Source: Thermoplasmata archaeon
GTDB lineage: Archaea; Thermoplasmatota; Thermoplasmata; Thermoplasmatales; Thermoplasmataceae
Direction: 5' to 3'
Length of the DNA stretch: 6,834 bases
Assembly: GCA_021850745.1 (NCBI GenBank)
Contig: JAJZKX010000097.1
Location: forward strand, 1-6,834
The notes beneath the pieces were generated by a model. That model ran no database searches. It had not been told where the DNA came from and saw nothing but the letters and a program-made list of their open reading frames with translations. This document shows positions 1 through 6,780 of the stretch, piece after piece. The number at the start of each line of letters is the position of its first letter. Position 1 is the first letter of the stretch. The translations under genes were made by a program, and so were the position numbers.

Positions 1-1
1 A

Positions 2-1246
2 CAACCCGCTACATTTTCTGGGTCTGCTTTCAGCATTGTGCCCTATTTTGGGATAAACAATACCATGTTCGGCACCATTGCGCTGGTTTTCTTTATCGGG
101 GCCTTTGTTGGTGCAGTCGTATGGGGGCCAATTGTCGACAGGATTGGCAGGAGGCTTTCGTTTACCATTGATCTATCAATAATGGCTGTGTTCGCCCTGC
201 TCTCCGCTCTGAGTACCACCTTACCAGAACTAATAGTGTTCAGGTTCCTGATGGGAGTTGGCCTCGGCGGGGATTTCCCTGCAGCCCTTAGCCTGCTGGC
301 CGAATATTCTCCATCAAAGGTCAGAGGTAGGCTGATGACTATTTTCTGGATACTTTTTGGCCTTGGGGGAATGAGTGCTACCCTAGTTGCTTACTTCCTC
401 TTCCTCCATTATGGAATAACCGAGCTTCAATGGAGAATATTGCTGGCGAGTGGTGCGATACCTGCTGCAATCGGTGCAATATTAAGGATAAAGGTTCCGG
501 AGTCTCCCAGGTGGTTGATGAGGAAGGGACGAACTGAAGAGGCTGCCAGTTCAATAACCAAGATAACGGGAACAGTTGTAAATTTGGATGCGTTTGCATC
601 TTCGCCCCTATCTGTCAAGTACGAGAATTTCAGATCTTTTTTCAGCAGGAGATTTGCCTATATCACAATACCTTTAATTTTTGCGATGTTCCTTCCCAAC
701 AGTATACCCGGGTCTCTAGGAACTTTTAACCCGATAGTTCTCAAAGCTTTTGGTTTCTCTGGGGCAAACTCCCTTTTATATACAGCCTTCGTGTTTTTTG
801 GAGCGCAGGCAGTTGGAGCGGGTATTGTACTCTTTACGGTCGACAGGCTGGGTAGAGTCCCAACTTTCCTTATAGGCTCAATAGGAATGTTCGTACTTTC
901 AATAATGACCCTTGCAACAGCACATTATCCGGTTGTATTGTTGACCAACATAATCCTCTTGTCTATTGTTTCGTTCTTCTGGCTTGTCATTGCGTTTAAC
1001 TGGGGAAGCGAACTCTACCCGACTGCTTTCAGAGGCATCGGTTCCGGATTTGACGTATTTGTCAACAGGCTTTCAGGTGGATTATTCTTGCTTGTAACAC
1101 CTCTGCTACTGGCTAGCGTAAACACATCAGGACTATTCCTTGTTTATGGAATTTTGTGCCTCATTGGGGGCCTCGTGGGAGGTATTGGCTTGAGAAAGGC
1201 AGGGAAAGCTGAAAATAGAACTCTAGAAGAAATAACGGAAAACTAG
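2..1246 (+). CDS. MFS transporter, metabolite/sugar:H+ symporter type (5'-truncated by window edge)
   Basis: A 12-helix major facilitator permease of the inner membrane, probably importing an organic acid or sugar acid by proton symport. The frame stays open to the left window edge. The first in-frame start-like codon (GTG at 38) has no Shine-Dalgarno site and would omit helix 1, so the true start lies outside the window. Visible motifs are the loop 2-3 signature GPIVDRIGRR (125-154), the helix 4 pattern R-x3-G-x-G-x-G-G-x2-P (242-280), PESPRWL after helix 6 (497-517), the second-half repeat VDRLGR (839-856) and ELYPTAFRG before helix 11 (1010-1036). About eleven hydrophobic segments can be counted, in two halves around a hydrophilic loop near 500-650. 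PESPRWL and ELYPTxxRG are typical of the sugar/metabolite porter branch. The gene ends 11 bases before the MaoC gene, so cotranscription is likely. The family is secure; the substrate is inferred only from the neighbours. Confidence 0.9.
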   Translation, partial: QPATFSGSAFSIVPYFGINNTMFGTIALVFFIGAFVGAVVWGPIVDRIGRRLSFTIDLSIMAVFALLSALSTTLPELIVFRFLMGVGLGGDFPAALSLLAEYSPSKVRGRLMTIFWILFGLGGMSATLVAYFLFLHYGITELQWRILLASGAIPAAIGAILRIKVPESPRWLMRKGRTEEAASSITKITGTVVNLDAFASSPLSVKYENFRSFFSRRFAYITIPLIFAMFLPNSIPGSLGTFNPIVLKAFGFSGANSLLYTAFVFFGAQAVGAGIVLFTVDRLGRVPTFLIGSIGMFVLSIMTLATAHYPVVLLTNIILLSIVSFFWLVIAFNWGSELYPTAFRGIGSGFDVFVNRLSGGLFLLVTPLLLASVNTSGLFLVYGILCLIGGLVGGIGLRKAGKAENRTLEEITEN

Positions 1247-1257
1247 GGGTTAGGTCA

Positions 1258-1749
1258 GTGATAAACAAAGAATATATAGAGAGCGGAATATTCTTCGAAG
1301 ACCTGACAGAAGGACAGATCATTAACCATCCAAGAGGAAGAACCCTGATAGATGCAGACTGTGTCTGGTTATCCCTTATAACGGGTGACCAGAACCAGAT
1401 ACATTACAATCTGAAGTATGCAAAGGACAACTTCGAGGGTGAGCCATTTAACGGAAAACTTGCTGTTAACGGACTCTACATACTAATGATCGTAAACTCC
1501 ATTACAGGACCTGAAACCAGCACTAACGGGATCTTCCTTGGGCTAGATAAGTTACGGCTCGTCAATCCGTGTTTTCCCGGTGACACCCTCTTGGCTAGGT
1601 CAACTGTTCTTGAAAAGAGGGTGTCGAAGAAACATGATACCATGGGAGTTGTGAAGATCTCTGTTGAAGGGTATAAGCTCGATGGGAAACCTGTAATATC
1701 CTATGAAAAATCATTTATGACAAGACACAGGAACGCCAGATTCAAGTGA
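1258..1749 (+). CDS. MaoC-like hot-dog enoyl-CoA hydratase (itaconyl/mesaconyl-CoA hydratase type)
   Basis: A 163-residue single hot-dog-fold protein expected to hydrate a 2,3-unsaturated acyl-CoA in the cytoplasm. The hydratase-2 signature TGDQNQIHYNLKYA lies at residues 42-55, with the Asp44/His49 pair that forms the catalytic dyad in PhaJ/MaoC enzymes; the usual Pro after Asn is Gln here. The N-terminal FFEDLTEGQII followed by GRTL, and the later PGDTLLARSTVLEKR (about 107-121), are typical of the branch that holds itaconyl-CoA, mesaconyl-CoA and methylmalyl-CoA (de)hydratases rather than medium-chain R-hydratases. It starts at GTG; the next in-frame ATG is far inside the domain, and GGGG with AGGT lies just upstream. 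It sits 11 bases after the transporter and directly before the acyl-CoA dehydrogenase. The exact substrate is unproven; another short-chain enoyl-CoA is possible. Confidence 0.88.
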   Translation: MINKEYIESGIFFEDLTEGQIINHPRGRTLIDADCVWLSLITGDQNQIHYNLKYAKDNFEGEPFNGKLAVNGLYILMIVNSITGPETSTNGIFLGLDKLRLVNPCFPGDTLLARSTVLEKRVSKKHDTMGVVKISVEGYKLDGKPVISYEKSFMTRHRNARFK

Positions 1750-1752
1750 ACA

Positions 1753-1757
1753 GGGAG
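1753..1757 (+). promoter_or_regulatory. Probable ribosome binding site of the acyl-CoA dehydrogenase gene
   Basis: GGGAG lies just downstream of the MaoC stop codon and nine bases before GTG 1767. It supports that start over GTG 1746, which has only a distant AGGA in front. Confidence 0.45.
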
Positions 1758-1766
1758 TTGGGAAGA

Positions 1767-2933
1767 GTGGACTTTCAGATAAATGAGGAATTGAAATTAA
1801 TAGTTGACACAGCAAAACAGGCATGTGAACCGTTTGACGATGCATACTGGAGGAGGGTTGACAGCCAGAAAAGGTACCCTTCTGAGTTTGTCGAACAGAT
1901 GTCGAAATACGGCTTCCTTTCAATGTCGATTCCTGCTTCATATGGAGGCGGCGGGACTGGAGTAACAGAATCTTCGGTCGTGATAGAGGAAATAGCAAAA
2001 ACAGGCTGTGACGGAGGGGCGCTACGTGCTCAGATTTACCTCACCGCAGCGTTTAACAAAATTGCAAACAAAGGTCAGAAAGAGAAGTACCTTCCGCTGA
2101 TAGCCAGGGGTGAACTGCGCTTCCAGACCTTTGCTGTAACTGAAGCAAGAGCCGGAACTGAAACTACAAATATAGCTACATTTGCCGAGAAGAATGGCGA
2201 TGACTACACCATAAACGGACAGAAGATGTGGATCTCCCGGGTAATGGAATCTGATCTAATGCTCCTGCTTGCCAGGACCAAGAAACTGGGCGAGGTCAAG
2301 AAGAGGACACTTGGAATGACACTTTTCCTTGTTGACCTGAAGAAGGCGTTAAAGGAGGGAACTGTTAAGGCCAAACCCATAGACATGATGATCAATCATT
2401 CTGCGAATGAGTTATTAATAGAGAACCTGTCTGTTCCAGAGGAGAACGTCGTAGGGGAAGTTGACCGCGGTTTCTATCATGTGCTTAGCGTAATGAACTC
2501 TGAGAGAATAATCAATTCATCTGACACAATGGGTTCTACGCGATACCTACTTTCAAAGGCAATAGATTATGCAAAAATGAGGGTAGTCTTCGGTCGTCAG
2601 ATCGGACAGAATCAGGGAATACAGTTCCCACTGGCCTCTGCTTATGCAAGACTGGAAGCAGCAAGTGCCTTGCGGTTCAAAGCGGCATGGCTTTATGACA
2701 ACGATCTTGAATGCGGAAAGGAGGCTAACATTCTCAAGTACCTAACTTCTGAAATTGGTGTTGAAGCTTCAAATGCTGCGATGACAACCATGGGAGGAAT
2801 GGGGATGGCAGTAGAGGGTGGAATTGAAAGAAAATTCAGGGAGATGAGGCTACACATAATAGCTCCGGTATCAAACAATCTGGCTCTTTCGTACATCGCG
2901 ACGAAAGTGCTTGATCTCCCACGGTCCTACTGA
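1767..2933 (+). CDS. Acyl-CoA dehydrogenase (FAD-dependent), helix-G catalytic Glu type
   Basis: A soluble flavoenzyme that oxidises an acyl-CoA to the 2,3-enoyl-CoA, probably passing electrons to ETF. With GTG 1767 it has 388 residues, the usual family length. I prefer 1767 because the protein then begins MDFQINEELKLI, as family members do, with GGGAG (1753-1757) nine bases upstream. A GTG at 1746 overlapping the previous stop by four bases is the alternative and adds seven residues. The flavin-contact motif appears as VTEARAGTETT (2136-2168), with Thr-Glu where Ser-Asp is usual. MRVVFGRQIG and TTMGGMGMAVEGG are the expected helix H region and second signature. The usual catalytic Glu of the C-terminal YEGT motif is absent: Pro is encoded at 2865. 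Glu in NSERI (codon 2502-2504) occupies the helix-G position of the catalytic base in isovaleryl- and long-chain acyl-CoA dehydrogenases. The C-terminus is LPRSY. The family is certain; the substrate is unknown, and a branched or dicarboxylic acyl-CoA is plausible from the MaoC and CoA-transferase neighbours. Confidence 0.92.
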   Translation: MDFQINEELKLIVDTAKQACEPFDDAYWRRVDSQKRYPSEFVEQMSKYGFLSMSIPASYGGGGTGVTESSVVIEEIAKTGCDGGALRAQIYLTAAFNKIANKGQKEKYLPLIARGELRFQTFAVTEARAGTETTNIATFAEKNGDDYTINGQKMWISRVMESDLMLLLARTKKLGEVKKRTLGMTLFLVDLKKALKEGTVKAKPIDMMINHSANELLIENLSVPEENVVGEVDRGFYHVLSVMNSERIINSSDTMGSTRYLLSKAIDYAKMRVVFGRQIGQNQGIQFPLASAYARLEAASALRFKAAWLYDNDLECGKEANILKYLTSEIGVEASNAAMTTMGGMGMAVEGGIERKFREMRLHIIAPVSNNLALSYIATKVLDLPRSY

Positions 2934-2959
2934 TGATATTAGCATTGTATGCAATTAAT

Positions 2960-2967
2960 GGAAGTGA
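2960..2967 (+). promoter_or_regulatory. Ribosome binding site of the CoA-transferase gene
   Basis: GGAAGTGA differs by one base from the ideal archaeal Shine-Dalgarno GGAGGTGA. It stands five bases before ATG 2973, and so argues against the upstream in-frame ATGs at 2949 and 2958, the second of which overlaps it. Confidence 0.65.
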
Positions 2968-2972
2968 ACATT

Positions 2973-4169
2973 ATGGAACCTGATATCCTGCAACCATTGA
3001 GGGGCCTAAGAGTCGTAGAACTGGGTATAATTGTTTCTGCCCCTACAGCTGGATTGATTTTTGCTGATCTTGGAGCTGAAGTGATAAAGATCGAGAATAC
3101 AATTAACGGTGATCCTAACCGAGAAAACACTGGATCCCCTGGAACTGGTCAGTTCGATTTCCTCAACCGGAACAAGAAATCAGTATCCGTAAACCTGAAA
3201 ACAGAATCTGGGAGGGAAGTTTTACTCACGCTCCTGAAGACTGCAGATATTTTTATCGAAAACATGGCTCCTGGAGTGGTGGACCAGCTTGGAATAGAAT
3301 ATGATGTTGTCAGGAAACTAAACGATCGAATCATCTATTGCTCAATCAAGGGGTTTGGCGGTGGCCCATATTCCGAAAGGAAACTTACGGATTATCCAGC
3401 TCAGGCAGAATCTGGCCTTGCCTACATGACTGGCCTCCGTGAACATCCCATGCGTGCTGGAGCATCTGTCTTGGATATGATGGCTGCAAATATTGTTGTA
3501 ATTTCTTCCCTTTCAATTTTACTATCCGGGGCAATGACGGGCAGGAAGGAATCGAGGAGAATCCTGGTTGGAATGTTTGAAACCGGCGCTTTCCTGCTTG
3601 GTCCAACTATATCCAGATTCCTGCAGACGCGAGAAATTCCGGAACCACTTAATGAAGTTAATTTCAGATGGGCGATATACGATTTCTTCAGCTTAAAAGA
3701 GGGTAAAAAAATGTTTATCGGGATAATAAACGAGAAGCAATGGGACTCATTCTGTGACAACTTCGAACTTAATTCACTCAAACGCGACCCACGGTTTACG
3801 GTAAACGAAAAACGCCTAGAAAATAAGAAGGCCCTGATGGCTATACTGAATGATCTCTTTATTTCCATGAACAGGAGAGACATAATTGACAGGCTTCAAA
3901 AAGCCGATGTGCTATTTGCGGAACTTAATCGTCCTGATCAACTGGTCGATCACGTCCAGCTATCAGGGAAATTGCTTCAATATAAATCATGCTTTGAGCA
4001 AAGTCTAGATCTCAAGTTACCGACGCTTCCCCTCGAGGTCGGGGGAAATTTCATAAGATCAGCGAAGCCAGCACCCAAACTTGGTGAGGATACGGACAGC
4101 GTACTGATGGAGCTTGGATTCAACAGTGACGAGATAAGGGAAATGAAGAAGAAAAGTGTTATAAGATAA
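2973..4169 (+). CDS. Family III (CaiB/BaiF) acyl-CoA transferase
   Basis: This enzyme moves CoA between carboxylic acids, for example from succinyl-CoA to the pathway substrate, through an aspartyl-CoA thioester. From ATG 2973 it has 398 residues, normal for the family. N-terminal GLRVVELG with ADLGAEVIKIE (about 10-35), NRNKKSVSVNL, the GGGPYSERKLTDYPAQAESG stretch and C-terminal LGEDTDSVLMELG are all family hallmarks. Asp168 in SVLDMMAA (codon 3474-3476) matches the catalytic aspartate of formyl-CoA transferase in context and almost in number. In the N-terminal CoA-binding stretch the common AGP is SAP, a variant also seen in other members. In-frame starts exist at 2949 and 2958, but GGAAGTGA at 2960-2967 is a strong ribosome site five bases before 2973, which decides the start. 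It lies 39 bases after the acyl-CoA dehydrogenase and closes the first gene group. Substrate candidates from context are itaconate, mesaconate or similar acids; none is proven. Confidence 0.92.
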   Translation: MEPDILQPLRGLRVVELGIIVSAPTAGLIFADLGAEVIKIENTINGDPNRENTGSPGTGQFDFLNRNKKSVSVNLKTESGREVLLTLLKTADIFIENMAPGVVDQLGIEYDVVRKLNDRIIYCSIKGFGGGPYSERKLTDYPAQAESGLAYMTGLREHPMRAGASVLDMMAANIVVISSLSILLSGAMTGRKESRRILVGMFETGAFLLGPTISRFLQTREIPEPLNEVNFRWAIYDFFSLKEGKKMFIGIINEKQWDSFCDNFELNSLKRDPRFTVNEKRLENKKALMAILNDLFISMNRRDIIDRLQKADVLFAELNRPDQLVDHVQLSGKLLQYKSCFEQSLDLKLPTLPLEVGGNFIRSAKPAPKLGEDTDSVLMELGFNSDEIREMKKKSVIR

Positions 4170-4273
4170 TCTCATAATCTGATCCAAGAAATCGATCTCA
4201 AAGAATTGACCACCGTGATGATGTTTCTCTGAACATAGTTGGACGTAATAATTAGATCAAAATCGCATTCAAC

Positions 4274-4286
4274 ATAAGTTTTTATC
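4274..4286 (+). promoter_or_regulatory. Possible TATA-like promoter element before the UxaA-type gene pair
   Basis: In the only sizeable gap (4170-4314), an A-rich stretch followed by TTTTTAT (4279-4285) lies about 30 bases before ATG 4315. That is roughly right for an archaeal TATA box with a very short leader. The match to the TTTATA-type consensus is loose, no clear BRE is visible, and the T run could equally be a terminator for the upstream gene group. No hairpin or clear palindromic operator was found in the gap. Confidence 0.3.
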
Positions 4287-4314
4287 GTGTTTGGTGTTTA
4301 TGCATTCGAGAGAG

Positions 4315-4587
4315 ATGGACGATTTCAGGAAAATTTCAGAACACGACAATGTGGCAATTGCCCTTCGAGTTCTTCAGCCAGAAACAAAATTGAGCATCGA
4401 TGGAGCAGACATAACTATTAACAACACAATTAGTTTTGGTCATAAATTTGCCTTGAGTAACATAAAGAGGGGGGAATTAATCATAAAGTACGGAGAAACT
4501 ATTGGAAGGGCTACCGAGGACATAAAGCGGGGAGATCATGTGCATACTCACAATCTCGTTTCAATGAGGGGGAGAAGGATCGCATGA
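4315..4587 (+). CDS. UxaA-family dehydratase small subunit (SAF domain)
   Basis: A 90-residue SAF-domain protein equal to the N-terminal domain of altronate dehydratase UxaA and to the separate small subunit SuyA of sulfolactate sulfo-lyase. It is expected to assemble with the next gene product as a cytoplasmic 2-hydroxyacid lyase. From ATG 4315 the order is HDNVAIAL (10-17), GHKFAL (42-47), IIKYGETIG (56-64) and GDHVHTHN (73-80). These line up with DNVAVAL, GHKFAL, VIKYG and GEHVHAHN at nearly the same positions in E. coli UxaA as I recall it, which supports this start. In-frame TTG 4291, GTG 4294 and ATG 4300 would add up to eight residues with no family counterpart; no strong ribosome site precedes any of them, so a short leader is likely. 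It overlaps the large-subunit gene by ATGA. The substrate is undetermined: a sugar acid, sulfolactate or another 2-hydroxy acid. Confidence 0.87.
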   Translation: MDDFRKISEHDNVAIALRVLQPETKLSIDGADITINNTISFGHKFALSNIKRGELIIKYGETIGRATEDIKRGDHVHTHNLVSMRGRRIA

Positions 4588-5732
4588 ATGAATTAAGGGG
4601 ATACTGGAATGAAGACAATAAACCCGGAATAAGGAACAGCGTAGCCGTTTTACCACTTTCTGTCTTTTCTGGTACTGCTGCACTGAATATTTCTAATGCT
4701 GTTGAAGGAGCCACACTTCTGCTGCATACACACGGCCGAGCTGAAATAGGGCTTAATCGTGAAAGATTCCACACAAACATCGTAAATCAGATCCTCAACC
4801 CTAATGTCCAGTCTGCCCTGTTAGTGGGATACGAGCACAAGACAACGGAGAGATATCTTTCAGAGATTAGGTCCAAGACAAAAAAGAGAGTTGAGTCAAT
4901 TGTTGTTCTGGATAGGGGGACAATCGATTCTGTTGCAGATGGAACTAAGATTGCAATGGAACTGTCTTCAGCAGCATCAGAGGTAACTAGGGAACCTATG
5001 AGCGTTTCGGACTTGTGTATCGGTATAAAGTGTGGAAGTACTGACGCAACATCCGGAATTGCATCAAATCCTGCAGTTGGCAGCGCGATTGACAATGTTA
5101 TCTCCCAAGGCGGCACGGCAATATTTTCAGAGACCACCGAGATCATGGGTGCAGAGATGGTACTTGCCAAAAGGGCGAAAAATGGAGAAGTTGCAAAGAA
5201 GATCGTGGACGCAGTCAAAAAAAATGAGGAATATGCAATGAGCCTAGGAGTTGACCTTATGGGTGTCAACCCGGTACCTGATAACATTGAAGGAGGAATT
5301 AGTACCATAGAAGAAAAATCCCTAGGAGCTATCTTGAAAAGTGGAACTTCAATAATTCAGGATGTATTAGGTTTTGGCGAAATACCTGCAGAGAAAGGGC
5401 TTTACTTCATGGACTCTCCCTCGGCAGCACAGGAAGTTCTTACTGCACTTACGAGTGCAGGATGCCATCTTATTCTTTTCTCGACCGGCATGGGAAATCC
5501 TTCAGGAACGCCGATTTCACCGGTGATAAAAGTTACTGGAAACAGGCACACTGTAAAGAGAATACCTGAACACATAGATGTAGATGTTTCAGGGATGATT
5601 TTTGAAGAAATGACCAGAACCGAGGCTGGCAAGAGGGTTTACCAATATGTTATAAAAGTTGTGAACGGCAAAAGGACAAGGGCAGAGATACTTAAGCATA
5701 GGGAATTTTCTCCTGTTCCAGTTGGATTGTAG
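4584..5732 (+). CDS. UxaA-family dehydratase/sulfo-lyase large catalytic subunit (SuyB-like)
   Basis: A 382-residue protein covering the catalytic part of altronate/galactarate dehydratases (UxaA, GarD) and close in length to SuyB. It should eliminate a 3-substituent (water, or sulfite in SuyB) from a 2-hydroxy acid, giving a 2-oxo acid. Family landmarks are GYWNEDNKPGIRN (6-18), IKCGSTDATSGIASNP with Cys150, GGISTIEEKSLG, FMDSPSAAQE, AGCHLILFSTGMGNP with Cys294, HIDVDVS and a late NGKRTRAEILKHREF. Compared with E. coli UxaA as I remember it, three cysteines are replaced: Phe28 (VGC region), Arg52 (YGC region) and His85 (GLGC region). SuyB-like proteins also lack these, so this looks like subfamily membership rather than decay; the frame is intact throughout. 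ATG 4584 overlaps the small-subunit stop by four bases, indicating translational coupling. The Ldh2-type gene follows after seven bases. Family is secure; substrate open. Confidence 0.9.
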   Translation: MNELRGYWNEDNKPGIRNSVAVLPLSVFSGTAALNISNAVEGATLLLHTHGRAEIGLNRERFHTNIVNQILNPNVQSALLVGYEHKTTERYLSEIRSKTKKRVESIVVLDRGTIDSVADGTKIAMELSSAASEVTREPMSVSDLCIGIKCGSTDATSGIASNPAVGSAIDNVISQGGTAIFSETTEIMGAEMVLAKRAKNGEVAKKIVDAVKKNEEYAMSLGVDLMGVNPVPDNIEGGISTIEEKSLGAILKSGTSIIQDVLGFGEIPAEKGLYFMDSPSAAQEVLTALTSAGCHLILFSTGMGNPSGTPISPVIKVTGNRHTVKRIPEHIDVDVSGMIFEEMTRTEAGKRVYQYVIKVVNGKRTRAEILKHREFSPVPVGL

Positions 5733-5736
5733 GCGG
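5731..5736 (+). promoter_or_regulatory. Possible ribosome binding site of the Ldh2-type gene
   Basis: AGGCGG overlaps the end of the previous stop codon and stands three bases before ATG 5740. The spacing is short, so this is tentative, but it agrees with the start chosen from the His44 alignment. Confidence 0.35.
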
Positions 5737-5739
5737 ATC

Positions 5740-6780
5740 ATGCGAATCCAGATCGAGGTACTGAAAAAGTGGATCGCTGACATCCTAACGCATTCCGGCG
5801 CGCCGGAGGATATTTCACTAATAGTTGCAGATAGTTTGCTTAACGCTGAGGCAAAGGGAGTAACAACGCATGGCATCATTAGGCTACAGAGTTATCTTGA
5901 CAGCATCAGGACGGGTTCACTAGTACCGGGATCAAGACCAGTTATTGTTTCGAGAAGGGGTGCAATAACAACCCTGAGCGGGAAAGCTGGTTTCGGGATA
6001 TATGCAACATATATTGCCTCTCTCGAGGCAATGAAAATGGCGGAACAATTTGGTATAGCTATGGCTGTATTGAAAGATGCTCACCATGCGGGAATGCTGG
6101 AGTATATAACCGACATGTGCGCGAGCAAGGGGTTTATCGGAGTCTCCTTCTCTAATGGGCACCCCACCGTTTCTCCACCAGACGGAGGGGTGAAAGTGAT
6201 TGGCACAAATCCGCTAAGTGTAAGCATACCTTCCGACAATGGAAACTTTAACCTAGATTTCGCAATCTCAAAAACCTCATTCGGAATGATTCGAAAGAGT
6301 GCACAGAATGGGCTAAAGTTAGCCGACAATTTAGCACTTGATGCAGAAGGAAATCCAACAAATGACCCGAACAAAGCAATGAATGGATCGCTTCTTCCCT
6401 TCGGTGGGTACAAAGGTTTTGGGCTTGGACTGGCTATTGATCTGCTATCGGGATTGCTATCTGGATCGTCTACCGGAACCCTAGTTGAAACATGGAACGA
6501 ACTTGGAAGGCCTTGGAATAATGGATTTGGCATTATTGTTATAAATCCAGATTTTTTTGCACTAACCAGCGACTTTAAAAGAGATGTATCCGACTATTTT
6601 GCAAGGTTTAAGGAAATTTCACCCCGCTCTAGTGCGCCAGGAGAACGGAGACGGGCCCTATATCTAAATTCAATTAAATTTGGAATCGAGGTGGATGATA
6701 ATAGTCTTTCCAAGCTTTCCCAGCTCTCTATGAACCTAAATCTGGATTCAGGATATTATAAATCAATTTCCCGAGAGTAA
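5740..6780 (+). CDS. Ldh2-family NAD(P)-dependent 2-hydroxyacid (malate/L-lactate/sulfolactate-type) dehydrogenase
   Basis: A 346-residue cytoplasmic oxidoreductase of the malate/L-lactate dehydrogenase family (Ldh2, DlgD/YiaK, ComC, AllD), distinct from Rossmann-fold LDH. It interconverts a 2-hydroxy and a 2-oxo acid. From ATG 5740 the motif TTHGIIRL places His44 and Arg48 exactly where the catalytic His44 and nearby Arg48 of DlgD lie, which favours this start over TTG 5722. AGGCGG (5731-5736) may serve as a closely spaced ribosome site. Further landmarks are GVTTHG, HHAGMLEY (115-122), VIGTNPLSVSIPS, ALDAEGNPTNDPNKAM, and FGGYKGFGLGLAIDLLSGLLSG. The usual NSNHFG appears as DAHHAG, a variant known in some branches. 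The gene begins seven bases after the UxaA-type large subunit, so it probably acts on the same acid or its product. Sulfolactate, a sugar acid, malate or lactate all fit; the sequence does not decide. Confidence 0.9.
   Translation: MRIQIEVLKKWIADILTHSGAPEDISLIVADSLLNAEAKGVTTHGIIRLQSYLDSIRTGSLVPGSRPVIVSRRGAITTLSGKAGFGIYATYIASLEAMKMAEQFGIAMAVLKDAHHAGMLEYITDMCASKGFIGVSFSNGHPTVSPPDGGVKVIGTNPLSVSIPSDNGNFNLDFAISKTSFGMIRKSAQNGLKLADNLALDAEGNPTNDPNKAMNGSLLPFGGYKGFGLGLAIDLLSGLLSGSSTGTLVETWNELGRPWNNGFGIIVINPDFFALTSDFKRDVSDYFARFKEISPRSSAPGERRRALYLNSIKFGIEVDDNSLSKLSQLSMNLNLDSGYYKSISRE

Noticed and set aside
38..40. GTG 38 as the start of the transporter
   Set aside because: No ribosome site precedes it, the frame continues upstream to the window edge, and starting there would delete the first membrane helix.
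3422..3883. A 153-codon open frame on the minus strand inside the CoA-transferase gene
   Set aside because: It lies wholly antisense to a gene with clear family motifs, its product shows no recognisable domain, and no ribosome site is evident. It is a shadow of the coding strand.
4164..4200. Repeated ATAATCT words and GATC/ATCGAT palindromes after the CoA-transferase stop, considered as a terminator or operator
   Set aside because: The words are only 4-7 bases, are direct rather than clearly inverted, and are expected by chance in AT-rich spacer.
4787..5308. A 173-codon minus-strand open frame inside the UxaA-type large subunit
   Set aside because: It is antisense to a well-conserved enzyme, and its hydrophobic look follows from the complement of the real codons; no independent support.
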